Positions 7,716-17,610 are shown, numbered from the stretch's first letter. The stretch: DNA of 64,000 nt from Actinopolyspora biskrensis (GCF_013408175.1 NZ_JACBYW010000002.1:434001-498000), one strand, 5' to 3'. Notes: generated by a model from the letters alone, not told the origin. A program made the numbers and translations.

Positions 7716-8102
7716 ATGGGAAAGCACAGGCCCAACGCGCTGCAGTGGGTCTGGTACACGTTCGGCGGAAAACTACCGGCACACCTGTCCGAGTGGGTGC
7801 TGCACGACGTCACCTGCCGGACCTGGGTGCTGCGCCACATCCTGCGCGCGCTGACCCAACTCGCCCCCTTCTGCGTCGCGGTCCTGCTGCTGCCCGGCCC
7901 GCTCCAGATCAGGGTGAGCTCGATGCTGCTCGGGCTGCTCGTCGGGTTGTTCTACTCGATGAGCGCCATGGTCGAGACGAACGAGCACCGGTTGATCAAG
8001 CACGGCTACCCGCCGGGAATCGGACGGGAGACCAGGGCCATCCACCGGGACCTCCGGAGGACCACCCGCGAGGAGGCACGCAGGCGCAGGCAGGGGTACT
8101 GA
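7716..8102 (+). CDS. DUF5313 membrane protein
   Basis: A 128-residue protein of the actinobacterial DUF5313 family, recognised from RPNALQWVWYTFGGKLP and the conserved WVLHDVTCRTWVLRH near the start. Two membrane segments follow (about residues 47-64 and 70-90, the latter VSSMLLGLLVGLFYSMSAM), then a very basic cytoplasmic tail rich in Arg. Function is unknown; the family is small and confined to actinomycetes. The start could also be the ATG at 7704. No operon partner is apparent. Confidence 0.75.
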   Translation: MGKHRPNALQWVWYTFGGKLPAHLSEWVLHDVTCRTWVLRHILRALTQLAPFCVAVLLLPGPLQIRVSSMLLGLLVGLFYSMSAMVETNEHRLIKHGYPPGIGRETRAIHRDLRRTTREEARRRRQGY

Positions 8103-8227
8103 TCGGGGTCTCGCTCCGCTGCGGGGCCGGTGTTGAAGCCGCGTCAACCCGCGGCCTAGGTTCGGAACCGACACGAACACGAGACTCCGCGGAGCGGGAC
8201 GACAACGGCGCGGTGGAAGGACGGAAC

Positions 8228-9553
8228 ATGGGTGCCAACGCCGATTCCGGTGCGGCAGAGGGCGAACACGCGCGGCTGGCGCGGCGGCGCGCGGCGGTGC
8301 TGCCGTCCTGGCTCGGCACGCTGTACTCCGAGCCGATCGAGATCGAGAGCGGCTCGGGCAGACACGTCCACGACGCCGAGGGGAACCGCTACCTCGACTT
8401 CTTCGGCGGGATCCTGACGACGATGACCGGCCACGCCGTTCCGGAGGTGACCGAGGCCGTCACCGAGCAGGCGGGCAGGATCCTGCACTCGTCGACGCTG
8501 TACTTGAACGAGCCGATGATCGAGCTGGCCGAGCGGGTCGCGGAACTGTCCGGCATCGAGGACCCCCGGGTGTTCTTCACCACCAGCGGCACCGAGGCCA
8601 ACGACACCGCCCTGCTGCTGGCCACGGCGTACCGCTCCTCCAACCAGGTCCTGGCCCTGCGCAACAGCTACCACGGGCGTTCGTTCGCCTCGCTGTCGGT
8701 CACCGGGAACAGGGCCTGGTCACCGAGCAGCCTCTCGCCGGTGCAGACGAGCTACGTGCACGGCAGCCGCAGGCGCGGCACGGTGCTCGAAGGGCTCGAC
8801 GACGCCGAGTTCACCGCGGCCTGCGTGCGCGACCTCGAGGACGTGCTCGACCAGCTGCACGGCAACGTCGCCTGCCTGATCGCGGAGCCGATCCAGGGAG
8901 TGGGCGGTTTCGCCGCACCACCGGACGGTCTGTTCGCGCGTTTCAAGGAGGTGCTCGACCGGCACGGCATCCTCTGGATCAGCGACGAGGTGCAGACCGG
9001 CTGGGGACGTACCGGTGAGCACTTCTGGGGCTGGCAGGCGCACGACGCGAACGGCGCGCCGGACGTCGTCACCTTCGCCAAGGGGATCGGCAACGGGCTG
9101 CCCATCGCGGGTGTGGTCGCCCGCGGGGAGGTGATGGACAGCGTCTCCGCGAACTCCATCTCCACCTTCGGCGGAAGCCCGCTGACCGCGGCGGGAGCCC
9201 TCGCCAACCTCGAGTACCACCGGCGCAACGACCTGTGGGGGAACGCCCGCAGGGTCGGGGCCGTGCTGCGCGACGAACTGTCCGCCGCCGAGTCGCTGCC
9301 CGGCGTGGGGGAGCTACGCGGCAAGGGGCTGATGCTCGGCGTCGAACTCCTCCGCCCGGACGGTTCACCCGCGCCGGAGCTCGCCGCCGAGACGACCGAG
9401 CAGGCCCGCTCCCGCGGGCTGCTGATCGGCAAGGGAGGCCTCGAGGGCAACGTGCTGCGGATAGCGCCGCCGCTGAGCCTGACGGACCGGGAGGCCGTGG
9501 AGGGGGCACGCGTCCTGCTCGAAGCGCTGCGCGCCTCCGGAGCGGGCGAGTGA
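8228..9553 (+). CDS. Class III PLP-dependent aminotransferase
   Basis: A 441-residue fold-type I transaminase of the AGXT2/GabT group. SGTEANDTALLLA (about 120-132) binds the cofactor phosphate; the Asp of the WISDEVQTGWGRTG stretch (about residue 253) binds the pyridine ring; TFAKGIGNGLPIAG carries the lysine that forms the Schiff base at residue 285. The ATG at 8228 follows GGAAGGA. Family members move amino groups from omega- or beta-amino acids to pyruvate, glyoxylate or 2-oxoglutarate. The best resemblance is to alanine-glyoxylate or beta-aminoisobutyrate aminotransferases, but specificity cannot be read. It appears to be a single-gene unit. Confidence 0.85.
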   Translation: MGANADSGAAEGEHARLARRRAAVLPSWLGTLYSEPIEIESGSGRHVHDAEGNRYLDFFGGILTTMTGHAVPEVTEAVTEQAGRILHSSTLYLNEPMIELAERVAELSGIEDPRVFFTTSGTEANDTALLLATAYRSSNQVLALRNSYHGRSFASLSVTGNRAWSPSSLSPVQTSYVHGSRRRGTVLEGLDDAEFTAACVRDLEDVLDQLHGNVACLIAEPIQGVGGFAAPPDGLFARFKEVLDRHGILWISDEVQTGWGRTGEHFWGWQAHDANGAPDVVTFAKGIGNGLPIAGVVARGEVMDSVSANSISTFGGSPLTAAGALANLEYHRRNDLWGNARRVGAVLRDELSAAESLPGVGELRGKGLMLGVELLRPDGSPAPELAAETTEQARSRGLLIGKGGLEGNVLRIAPPLSLTDREAVEGARVLLEALRASGAGE

Positions 9554-9745
9554 TCGGGGCCACGGACCACCCACCCCGGTGCCCCGCGCCAACGGATAGG
9601 CTGGCAGTGGGCGAAGTCGCCGAACGCGTGCCGAGCACTCGGAACGTGCGGCGACCGCCGCAGAACCGGACCCCATGCCGTGGCCCGTACCGCCCGGACG
9701 GCGTGGTTACGGGTACGGAGACAGCACCCGAGCAGAAGGCCACCC

Positions 9746-10423
9746 TTGACACGATCCCAGTCCCCGCAGCAGTCGTCGCCCGAGAGTCCCGGCAGCGATG
9801 CCGTGACCCAGCGCGGGAGTTCCCCGCTGGCCGAATACCGCACGTTCGTCACCAGAGCGGTGCGGGAGCCCTCCACCATCGGGGCGGTGCTGCCCAGCTC
9901 GCCGGTACTGGCCAGGGAGATGGCCGCCGTCGTGCCGAGCACCGACCGGCCGGTGGTCGTCGAACTGGGGCCGGGCACCGGCGCGCTCAGCGGGGCGATC
10001 GCACAGCGGGTTCCGGAGGGAGGACGGCACGTGGCCGTCGAGGTGGACCCCGGCATGTGCGAGCACCTGCGCAGCACCTGCCCCGGGCTCGAGGTCATCG
10101 AGGGCGACGCGAAGCGCTTGGGACAGCTGCTGGCCGACTCGGGAATCCGCTCGGTCGACGCGGTGGTCAGCGGACTGCCCTGGTCCATCTTCGCCGGTGA
10201 GTCGCAGCGGCGGATCCTGCGCGAGGTCGGGAGCGTGCTCGCTCCGGGCGGAGGTTTCACCACCATCGCCTACGCCCACGCGCTCGGTCTGCCGGGCGCC
10301 CGCCTGTTCCGCCGCAGGCTGGGATCGCTCTTCGACGAGGTGATCACCTCACGCACCGTGTGGCGCAACGTGCCGCCCGCGCGGGTCTACGTCTGCCGCA
10401 GGCCCGTTCCTTCCGAGTGGTGA
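9746..10423 (+). CDS. SAM-dependent methyltransferase, PmtA/KsgA-like
   Basis: A class I methyltransferase of about 225 residues. VVELGPGTGALS is SAM-binding motif I; VEVDPGMCEHL and the acidic turn IEGDAKRLG follow in the expected order, then VDAVVSGLPW, where an N-P-P-F/Y-type motif would stand. The early EYRTFVTRAVREPSTIGAVLPSS matches PmtA-like phospholipid N-methyltransferases, which methylate phosphatidylethanolamine at the membrane. Substrate is therefore inferred. The TTG at 9746 has AAGG at good spacing; the GTG at 9803 is an alternative. It converges with the GT39-type gene over a shared terminator. Confidence 0.7.
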   Translation: MTRSQSPQQSSPESPGSDAVTQRGSSPLAEYRTFVTRAVREPSTIGAVLPSSPVLAREMAAVVPSTDRPVVVELGPGTGALSGAIAQRVPEGGRHVAVEVDPGMCEHLRSTCPGLEVIEGDAKRLGQLLADSGIRSVDAVVSGLPWSIFAGESQRRILREVGSVLAPGGGFTTIAYAHALGLPGARLFRRRLGSLFDEVITSRTVWRNVPPARVYVCRRPVPSEW

Positions 10424-10441
10424 GGTTCCGCCACGGAGAAG

Positions 10442-10489
10442 GCCCGGTCACCGGCTCGGCGGGAAAGCAGCGGCCGAGCCGGAACGGGC
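10442..10489. terminator. Bidirectional terminator between convergent genes
   Basis: CCGGCTCGGC (10451-10460) pairs perfectly with GCCGAGCCGG (10473-10482). An outer GCCCG/CGGGC pair lengthens the stem. It lies between the stops of two convergent genes at 10423 and 10491 and probably ends both transcripts. It has no long T run. Confidence 0.65.
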
Positions 10490-10490
10490 G

Positions 10491-12029
10491 CTAGAAAGCC
10501 CTGACGCGGGGCCACAACTCGGACCAGGGAACGTCCGGTTCCGTGTACAACGTGACCGGAACGCCGCGCGCGATGTTGACCACGTCGTGGTCGCTCGGCA
10601 CCGTGGCCATGCGCCGTCGTTCGTGGAAGTGGCGGGTCAGCGGGTCCCGGCCGCCCACGTAGATCATGGCCCGTGCCGAGTCCGGCGGTGCCCCGAAGAA
10701 CCAGTACCCCCGGTGCGGGCTGTAGGCGCGGGGCAGCCCCAGTTTCCTGCCGTGCACGTCCAGTGCCGCCGCTATCGGATAGCTCGATCCGACGACCACG
10801 GTGTCCGCGCGCAGCTTCGCGGGCAACCGGTCGTAGGCGGCGGCCGCGGTGCGGGCCAGTTCGGGCCAGCCCGTCTCGTACATGCGGCTGTAGTTGACCG
10901 CTTCGGGGTGCTCGGCGAGCAGCGGGAGCGGGTAGACGGGAAGCAGCGCCAGCGGCAGCAGCGCCGAGATCGGGTACGCCACCCAGGGGACCCATCGGAA
11001 ACGGGCTCTCCGCTGTGCCGCCCTGCGGTGCTGCAACCCCACGGCGGCCGCGGCGAACAGCAGCCCGAACAGCCCCGCGGGGTAGTTCGGCCTGCCGCTG
11101 GCGATCAGGTAGAAGCCCGCCACCCCCAGCACCGTCCAGCCGAGATACCGGTACTCGTGGAACTCGGGGCCGCGCAGCAACCTCCAGAACCCGTAGCAGC
11201 AGAGCACCGCGCCGACCACGACACCGGAGAACAGCAGCGCGTTCGGCACGAACAGCAACCGGTTCGTCTCGGAGGCGACCACGGTTCCCATGTCCAGCGC
11301 GGGCCAGCCGTTGCGGTGCTGCCAGATCAGCGTGGGGACGGCAGTCACCGCGGCGACCGCGGCACCCGACCACAGGGCCGGTCTGCGCAGCAGCGCCCGT
11401 GGTCCGAAGCTGAGCACGGCGAGCAGCAGCATCACGCAGAGGACGAGTATCTGGAACTTCGTCTGAACCCCGACCGCCACGAGTAAGGCGGCGGCGAGCA
11501 GCAGCCGGTCCCGCCGGTGCCCGAGGCGGTGCAGCCGGGTCCAGCGCAGAACCAACCACAGCACGAGCCCCCACTCCGGCGGAGCCAGCGTGGCCGCGGC
11601 CAGCCAGTGACCGCTGAGCAGCAGCCACGGCGAGAGCGCGTAGGCGGCCGCGGCCAGGGTCTGGGCCCGGCGGTCGCCGCCGAACTCCCTGGCGATCAGT
11701 GCGGTGACGAGGACACCGAGCACGGTGAGCAGCGCGGGCAGGACGCGCAGCGCCACCAGCGAGCCGGGGAACGCGGCGTCGGTCCAGCGGGCGAGCAGCG
11801 GGACCAGCGGCTGCTGGTCCATGTACCCCCAGTCCGGGTAGTACTTGCCCGCGGCGAGGAAGTACAGCTCGTCGGAGAGGTAGCCGTAGCGTCCGCTGAG
11901 CAGCAGCAACAGCACCCCGGTGGCACATCCCACCGCCAGCACGGGGCCGCGGGCGAGGGCGGGTTCCACTGCTCGGCCGGACTCCGCACGATCAAGTCCG
12001 TCCGCCCTGCCCGCCAGGAAGGTGGACAC
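10491..12029 (-). CDS. GT39-type membrane glycosyltransferase (ArnT/PMT-like)
   Basis: A polytopic membrane protein of 512 residues with about ten hydrophobic segments. The first loop carries the acidic pair (YLSDELYFLAAGKYYPDWG) typical of the GT39/GT83 superfamily, which uses polyprenyl-phosphate sugars on the outer face of the membrane. The remaining spans and a C-terminal extracellular domain follow. The GTG at 12029 was chosen because AGGAGG precedes it at ideal spacing; the frame is open to 12065. The acceptor, protein or lipid, cannot be inferred. It seems to stand alone. Confidence 0.8.
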   Translation of the reverse strand: MSTFLAGRADGLDRAESGRAVEPALARGPVLAVGCATGVLLLLLSGRYGYLSDELYFLAAGKYYPDWGYMDQQPLVPLLARWTDAAFPGSLVALRVLPALLTVLGVLVTALIAREFGGDRRAQTLAAAAYALSPWLLLSGHWLAAATLAPPEWGLVLWLVLRWTRLHRLGHRRDRLLLAAALLVAVGVQTKFQILVLCVMLLLAVLSFGPRALLRRPALWSGAAVAAVTAVPTLIWQHRNGWPALDMGTVVASETNRLLFVPNALLFSGVVVGAVLCCYGFWRLLRGPEFHEYRYLGWTVLGVAGFYLIASGRPNYPAGLFGLLFAAAAVGLQHRRAAQRRARFRWVPWVAYPISALLPLALLPVYPLPLLAEHPEAVNYSRMYETGWPELARTAAAAYDRLPAKLRADTVVVGSSYPIAAALDVHGRKLGLPRAYSPHRGYWFFGAPPDSARAMIYVGGRDPLTRHFHERRRMATVPSDHDVVNIARGVPVTLYTEPDVPWSELWPRVRAF

Positions 12030-12370
12030 GGTACCTCCTCCAGTGCTCACAGCGGAGCTTCGCACGAGTGCTCGGTCCCGATCAGCTTAGGACCTCTGGT
12101 AGCGGGCTCCGTCCGGCTCGGGTGCTTCAGCCCGAGCAGCGCGTGGGCCCCCGGCGCGTGAGCCGGACGCGTCGCGAGGCGGCAGCGCACGTGGCCACAG
12201 GCCGTTGCTCGAGGTTCCCTCCGACGCTGCCGAGGCGCCGTACTCACGTGACGGCTGCCCGGCCGGCCACGCAGGGTTCCGCCCGGCCGGTGCGCCTCCG
12301 GTGCCCGCTTAACCGTTCGCACGTGCGGTTCGCCGCTGCGATCCGGCCGCGGTGACGGATAATGCGGGTA

Positions 12371-13003
12371 ATGGTCGGCCGAGACGCAGCGGAACCACCC
12401 GTGACTTCTCCGGAGGGGGGTTCCGGACGCAGGGCGCAGTTGTTGTCCATCGCGGCCGAGCTGTTCGCCAGGCGTGGCTTCGCGGCGACGACGGTGCGCG
12501 AGATAGCCGAGAGCGCGGGCATCCTCTCCGGCAGCCTGTACCACCACTTCGAGTCGAAGGAGGCGATGGTGGACGAGGTGCTGCGTGCCTACCTCGACGA
12601 GCAGCTCGCTGCCTTCAGGGGGGCCGTGGAGGCAGGCGGCGACCCGCGTTCCAAGCTCGAGGGGTTGATCCGCGCGTCCTTCACCGTGCTGCGCAAGCAC
12701 CGTTGGGCGATGGCGATCCTGCACAACGAGACCGGATACCTCGCGGGATTCGAGCGGTTCGCCTATCTCGAGCAGGCGAGCAGGGAGTTCGAACGGATCT
12801 GGGTTCGGGTGTTGCGCGAGGGGCGGAGTCGAGGGGTCTTCCGGACCGAACTCAACCCGAGGTTGACGCACCGGTTCATCCGCGACTCGATCGCCTCCAC
12901 CGTGCGCTGGTACAACCCGCGGGGGCGCATGAGCGCGCAGACGATCGCCGAGCAGTACATCCGGATCTTCTGCGACGGTGTGGTGATACCCGGCTCGACC
13001 TGA
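12371..13003 (+). CDS. TetR-family regulator, KstR2-like
   Basis: A TetR regulator of 210 residues. The helix-turn-helix is near residues 33-60 (TTVREIAESAGILSGSLYHHF), with a recognition-helix sequence very like KstR2 and its relatives, which sense acyl-CoA thioesters of sterol or lipid breakdown. The ligand domain ends with STVRWYNPRGRMSAQTIAE, also typical of that group. The start may be the ATG at 12362. No lipid-degradation genes adjoin; the next gene downstream is korA, about 780 bases away, after a terminator. The regulon is unknown. Confidence 0.82.
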   Translation: MVGRDAAEPPVTSPEGGSGRRAQLLSIAAELFARRGFAATTVREIAESAGILSGSLYHHFESKEAMVDEVLRAYLDEQLAAFRGAVEAGGDPRSKLEGLIRASFTVLRKHRWAMAILHNETGYLAGFERFAYLEQASREFERIWVRVLREGRSRGVFRTELNPRLTHRFIRDSIASTVRWYNPRGRMSAQTIAEQYIRIFCDGVVIPGST

Positions 13004-13105
13004 TCCCCTCCTTTCCGATCCCGGGCCGGATTTTCCCGCATTCTGGGAAGCGCGGGCCCGTCCGGGGGGTTCCGGCGGGCGGCCGCGAGGGGAAAAAGAG
13101 GTCGC

Positions 13106-13141
13106 CGCCCGGTATGTTCGAAGTCACACCGGGCGTTTTTT
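13106..13141 (+). terminator. Rho-independent terminator after the TetR gene
   Basis: CGCCCGGT (13106-13113) pairs perfectly with ACCGGGCG (13128-13135), followed directly by six T. This classic terminator separates the TetR gene from korAB. Confidence 0.9.
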
Positions 13142-13781
13142 CCGTGATTTCCCGGTCCGCTCCTGCGTCGTGCGTCTCGTCGAAAGGGTGTGAGCCGGCG
13201 GGATTTCCACGGTTTCCCCGGGGGTTGTTTCGGCGGTGGTGGAGTGCCTTTCCGGTGTCCGGGAGTGATCGTCCGGCGGGACCGCGCTCGGGGCGGAGGG
13301 TGCTCGACCCCGGTGGGACCGCGCCCGGTGAGAGGGTGGGTGCGGAGCGGTTTCGCGGTTAGCCCGCTCGGAGCGGGCCGATGTGCCCGGCCTCGCTCGG
13401 CGCGTGCGGGCCGGGGCTGTGCGGGGAGCCGGGGACCGGGTGGTGCGAGAACTCCGCGGTTCCGCGTTTTCCCGGACGACGAGCGCCTCCGTGGGCGAAA
13501 AGGAATTCCGCTTCGACGATTGTTTTTCCCCATTCGTGCTCGAAGAGGTGGCGGTGGAGCGTCCTGCCGTTTTTCTCCCGGGTGCTTTCCGGGTACGATT
13601 TCAGTATCGGTATGGAAGAGGGTACGAATGTGCCAACTGCCGGAATCGGTGTACCGCGAGTATGCTGCGGACGGGCTGTGACTTGATCGCCGGACGCGGC
13701 CCACGGTACGAACAGCGGCAGGGGACGAGGGTCCACGCACAGGGTGGATGCTTCCCTGCACGGTGAAGGGGAACTGGTCAA
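13142..13781 (+). other. Long upstream region of korA, no gene recognised
   Basis: About 640 bases of G-rich sequence with short open frames that look like chance products of GC bias. No conserved protein, RNA fold or repeat was recognised. It must contain the korAB promoter, but no convincing -35/-10 pair was seen. Confidence 0.4.
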
Positions 13782-15695
13782 GTGGTGGCGACGAACGGGC
13801 AACGACCCGCGGGACAGGCGGAGTCCGGTCCCGACGAGCAGGCGGACACGCCGCGCAAGGCGAATCGTGTGGTGATTCGGTTCGCCGGTGATTCGGGTGA
13901 CGGTATGCAGCTGACCGGTGATCGTTTCACGTCGGAGGCCGCGGCGTTCGGGAACGACCTGGCCACGCTGCCGAACTACCCGGCCGAGATCCGTGCGCCC
14001 GCCGGGACGTTGCCGGGGGTGTCGAGTTTCCAGCTGCACTTCGCCGACTACGACATCCTCACTCCGGGGGACCGGCCGGACGTGCTGGTGGCGATGAACC
14101 CGGCGGCGTTGAAGGCCAATCTCGGTGATCTGTCCGACGGGGCGACGGTGGTGGTCAACACCGACGAGTTCACCAAGCGCAACCTGAAGAAGGTGGGCTA
14201 CGAGACCTCCCCGCTGGATTCGGCGGAGCTGGACCGTTTCACGGTGCACCGGGTGGCGATGAGTGAGCTCACCAAGGGTGCGGTGGCCGAGACGGGGTTG
14301 ACCCGCAAGGAGGCCGAGCGGTGCAAGAACATGTTCGCGCTGGGCCTGCTGTCGTGGATGTACTCGCGGCCGACGGAGGACACGGAACGGTTCCTGCGGG
14401 AGAAGTTCGCGGGTAAGCCGCAGGTGGCCGAGGCGAACGTGCTGGCGTTCCGGGCGGGCTGGAACTACGGGGAGACCACCGAGTCGTTCGCGGTGACCTA
14501 CGAGGTGGCTGCCGCGAGTCTGCCGGAGGGCACGTATCGGCAGGTCACGGGCAATCTGGCCCTGGCCTACGGGCTGGTCGGCGCGGGGCAGCGCAGCGAG
14601 CTCCCGGTGTTCTTGGGCAGTTATCCGATCACGCCTGCCTCGGATGTGCTGCACGAGATGGCCAAGCACAAGAACTTCGGTGTGACGACCTTCCAGGCCG
14701 AGGACGAGATCGCCGGTGTGGGGGCGGCCCTGGGGGCCTCGTTCGGTGGTTCGCTCGGCGTGACCACCACCTCCGGGCCGGGACTGGCGCTGAAGTCGGA
14801 AACGATCGGGTTGGCCGTGGCCCTGGAGCTGCCGCTGCTGGTGTGCGACATCCAGCGCGGTGGGCCGTCGACGGGCCTTCCCACCAAGACCGAGCAGGCC
14901 GACCTGCTGCAGGCGTTGTACGGGCGCAACGGTGAGTCGCCGGTGGCGGTGCTGGCGCCGCGGTCTCCGGCGGACTGCTTCGACATCGCCATGGAGGCCG
15001 CGCGGATCGCGCTGACCTACCGCACCCCGGTGCTGCTGCTGTCGGACGGGGCCACCGCCAACGGTTCCGAACCCTGGTTGGTTCCGGACGTGAACGAGCT
15101 GCCCGATCTGCGGGTGTCCTTCGCGTCCGAGGCCAACGCCCCGGACGGTTCGGGCGAGTTCTGGCCGTACGTGCGGGACCCGGAAACGCTGGCCCGCGAT
15201 TGGGCGGTGCCGGGCACTCCGGGGCTGGAGCACCGCGTCGGAGGGTTGGAGAAGGTCGACGGCAAGGGCAGCATTTCCTACGACCCGGACAACCACGACG
15301 AGATGGTGCGGCTGCGGCAGCGCAAGATCGACGGTGTCGAGGTGCCCGAGATGCCCGTGGACGACCCGAGCGGGCGCGCCCGGGTGCTGGTGCTGGGCTG
15401 GGGCTCCTCCTACGGGCCGATCGGGGCGGCCTGCCGCCGAGTGCGCCACCGCGGGATGGAGATCGCGCAGGCGCACCTGCGGTACCTGAACCCGATGCCG
15501 CCCAACCTGGGTGAGGTGCTGGCCGCCTACGACCGGGTGATCGTGCCGGAGATGAACACGGGCCAGCTGGCGATGCTGTTGCGGTCGCGGTACCTGGTGG
15601 ACGCGCGATCCTACACCAAGGTCGCCGGGTTGCCGTTCCAGGCCGAGGAGCTGGAAAACGTGCTGTCCGATGTGGTGCAGGGGAGCGAACTGTGA
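13782..15695 (+). CDS. korA: 2-oxoacid:ferredoxin oxidoreductase, alpha subunit (KorA)
   Basis: A 637-residue subunit with the gamma domain fused at the N-terminus (about 20-210, beginning RVVIRFAGDSGDGMQLTGD), then the pyrimidine-binding alpha domain and a transketolase-C-like domain. This is the two-subunit actinobacterial layout, as in the mycobacterial KorAB pair, which oxidises 2-oxoglutarate to succinyl-CoA and passes electrons to ferredoxin. AEDEIAGVGAALGASFGG lies in the alpha domain. The korB start overlaps its stop by four bases, so the two are coupled. 2-Oxoglutarate is inferred as substrate from the family. Confidence 0.88.
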   Translation: MVATNGQRPAGQAESGPDEQADTPRKANRVVIRFAGDSGDGMQLTGDRFTSEAAAFGNDLATLPNYPAEIRAPAGTLPGVSSFQLHFADYDILTPGDRPDVLVAMNPAALKANLGDLSDGATVVVNTDEFTKRNLKKVGYETSPLDSAELDRFTVHRVAMSELTKGAVAETGLTRKEAERCKNMFALGLLSWMYSRPTEDTERFLREKFAGKPQVAEANVLAFRAGWNYGETTESFAVTYEVAAASLPEGTYRQVTGNLALAYGLVGAGQRSELPVFLGSYPITPASDVLHEMAKHKNFGVTTFQAEDEIAGVGAALGASFGGSLGVTTTSGPGLALKSETIGLAVALELPLLVCDIQRGGPSTGLPTKTEQADLLQALYGRNGESPVAVLAPRSPADCFDIAMEAARIALTYRTPVLLLSDGATANGSEPWLVPDVNELPDLRVSFASEANAPDGSGEFWPYVRDPETLARDWAVPGTPGLEHRVGGLEKVDGKGSISYDPDNHDEMVRLRQRKIDGVEVPEMPVDDPSGRARVLVLGWGSSYGPIGAACRRVRHRGMEIAQAHLRYLNPMPPNLGEVLAAYDRVIVPEMNTGQLAMLLRSRYLVDARSYTKVAGLPFQAEELENVLSDVVQGSEL

Positions 15696-16750
15696 CGACG
15701 GATCTAGGGTTTCCCACCGACGGGCTGGCCGAGGTGCCCGCCAGTGGTGAGGAATTGTCGGCGAAGGACTTCACCAGCGACCAGGAGGTTCGCTGGTGCC
15801 CCGGCTGCGGGGACTACGCGGTGCTGGCGGCGGTGCGCGGTTTTCTGCCCGAGCTGGGCATCGCCCGGGAAAACACCGTGTTCGTGTCCGGGATCGGCTG
15901 CTCGGCCCGGTTCCCCTACTACATGAACACCTACGGGATGCACTCCATCCACGGGCGGGCCCCGACCATCGCGACCGGGCTGGCCACCACGCGGCCGGAC
16001 CTGAACGTGTGGGTGGTCACCGGTGACGGGGACGGGCTGTCCATCGGGGGCAACCATCTCGTGCACGCGTTGCGCCGCAACGTCAACATCACCATCCTGC
16101 TGTTCAACAACCGCATCTACGGGCTGACCAAGGGGCAGTACTCGCCGACCAGCGACCAGGGCATGGTCACCAAGTCCACCCCGGCCGGTTCGGTGGACAC
16201 CCCGTTCAACCCGGTCTCGCTGGCGCTGGGGGCCGAAGCCAGCTTCGTGGCCCGCACGCTGGACTCCGATCGGGCGCATCTGACCGAGACCCTGCGGGCG
16301 GCCGCCGCCCACCGGGGGTCCTCGCTGGTCGAGATCTACCAGAACTGCCCGATCTTCAACGACGGCGCCTTCGACGTGCTCAAGGACAAGGACGAGAAGC
16401 AGCGCAGGCTGATCCAGCTGCACCACGATCAGCCCATCACCTTCGGTCCGGAGCACGAACGCTGCGGCGTGGTCCGCGACGAGAACGGCGAACTGCAGGT
16501 CGCGAAGCTCTCCGAGGTCGACGAGCACGAACTCGTGACTCACGACGCCCACCGCGACGACACCAGTCACGCCTTCGCCCTGTCCCGCCTCGGCGGCCAA
16601 CACCTCGACCCCACGGTCACGGGAGTGTTCCGCCAGGTCTCCCGGCCCACCTACGACGACCAGGCCAGGGCTCAGCTGAGCGAGGCCGCCGAACAGAAAC
16701 CGCCCGACCTGCAAAAACTCCTCACCGGAAACAACACCTGGACAATCTGA
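15692..16750 (+). CDS. korB: 2-oxoacid:ferredoxin oxidoreductase, beta subunit (KorB)
   Basis: The 352-residue thiamine diphosphate subunit. The N-terminus has WCPGCGDYAVL, a Cys pair that with GIGCSARFP helps hold the Fe4S4 cluster. The cofactor motif runs from TGDGDGLSIGGNHLVHALRRN to the paired Asn of FNNRIYGLTKGQYSPTS. The GTG start at 15692 overlaps the korA stop (GTGA). No ferredoxin or delta subunit is encoded nearby, as expected for this type. The enzyme complements or replaces 2-oxoglutarate dehydrogenase in the TCA cycle. Confidence 0.9.
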   Translation: MTTDLGFPTDGLAEVPASGEELSAKDFTSDQEVRWCPGCGDYAVLAAVRGFLPELGIARENTVFVSGIGCSARFPYYMNTYGMHSIHGRAPTIATGLATTRPDLNVWVVTGDGDGLSIGGNHLVHALRRNVNITILLFNNRIYGLTKGQYSPTSDQGMVTKSTPAGSVDTPFNPVSLALGAEASFVARTLDSDRAHLTETLRAAAAHRGSSLVEIYQNCPIFNDGAFDVLKDKDEKQRRLIQLHHDQPITFGPEHERCGVVRDENGELQVAKLSEVDEHELVTHDAHRDDTSHAFALSRLGGQHLDPTVTGVFRQVSRPTYDDQARAQLSEAAEQKPPDLQKLLTGNNTWTI

Positions 16751-16836
16751 GGTAGCGCGGCTACCTCGCGTGCCGGATCCGTCGCCGACGGAGGTGGTCT
16801 ACCGTTCCCCCGCGCAGTCGCTGTAGTGGGGGGACC

Positions 16837-17610
16837 ATGACCGATCCGGAAACCGTGGTGGAGCAGCGAGCGCAGCTCCGGCTGCCGCCGGTGTTGATGT
16901 ACCACTCCGTGGCGGAGTACGACAGCGATCCCTACCGGGTGACCGTGCGCCCCGCGCGGTTCGCGCGTCAGCTGCGTTGGCTCCGGCTCCGGGGGTGGAC
17001 CGGGGTCGGGATGAGTCGGCTCCTCCGCGCGCACCGTGCCGGGAACGCGCGTGGACTGGTAGGTCTCACCTTCGACGACGGCTACGTCGACTTCGAAACC
17101 ACCGTGGTCCCGGCCCTGCGCGAACAGGGGTTCACGGCGACCGTCTTCGTGCTGCCCGGCCGTCTCGGTGGGCACAACGGCTGGGACGGCGGCGGTCCGA
17201 CCAAACCGCTGATGACGGCGAACCAGATCCGGAACGTGGCCGAGCAGGGGATGGAAGTGGGCTCGCACGGCCTGCTGCACCAACCGCTGTCCACGTTGCC
17301 CTTCTCCGGGATGGCCGACGAAGTGCACCGCAGCCGTGTCGAGCTCGAGGAACTGCTGCAGGACGAGGTCGCCGGTTTCTGCTATCCCTACGGGGACCTC
17401 GACGGGGACACGGAGGAGGAGGTGCGGGCGGCCGGTTACTCCTACGCCTGTGCCGTCCGGCCTCCCCCCGGGGGAAGCGTGTTCGCGCTGCCCAGGATCT
17501 ACGTGGGTGATCGGGACAACGGTCCCCGGATCGAGGCCAAGAGGTGGCGCGCGGCGTGGAAACGGGTGGGTTCCTCCCGAGTGGGTAGACATTCTCACCA
17601 CGGCGTATGA
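16837..17610 (+). CDS. NodB-type polysaccharide deacetylase
   Basis: A 257-residue carbohydrate esterase 4 enzyme and the first gene of the exopolysaccharide locus. VLMYHSV opens the fold. LTFDDGYVDFE holds the catalytic and metal Asp pair, and GSHGLLHQPL gives the two metal His (S-H-x-x-x-H). YPYG near residue 185 is motif 3. Such enzymes remove acetyl from N-acetylhexosamine polymers. No signal peptide is visible, so it may act inside the cell or leave by another route. Together with the GT2 and GH18-like genes downstream it recalls poly-N-acetylglucosamine loci. Confidence 0.85.
   Translation: MTDPETVVEQRAQLRLPPVLMYHSVAEYDSDPYRVTVRPARFARQLRWLRLRGWTGVGMSRLLRAHRAGNARGLVGLTFDDGYVDFETTVVPALREQGFTATVFVLPGRLGGHNGWDGGGPTKPLMTANQIRNVAEQGMEVGSHGLLHQPLSTLPFSGMADEVHRSRVELEELLQDEVAGFCYPYGDLDGDTEEEVRAAGYSYACAVRPPPGGSVFALPRIYVGDRDNGPRIEAKRWRAAWKRVGSSRVGRHSHHGV

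Noticed and set aside
13359-15476. A 705-codon minus-strand frame opposite korA
   Set aside because: Arg/His/Gly-rich shadow of korA with no family features.
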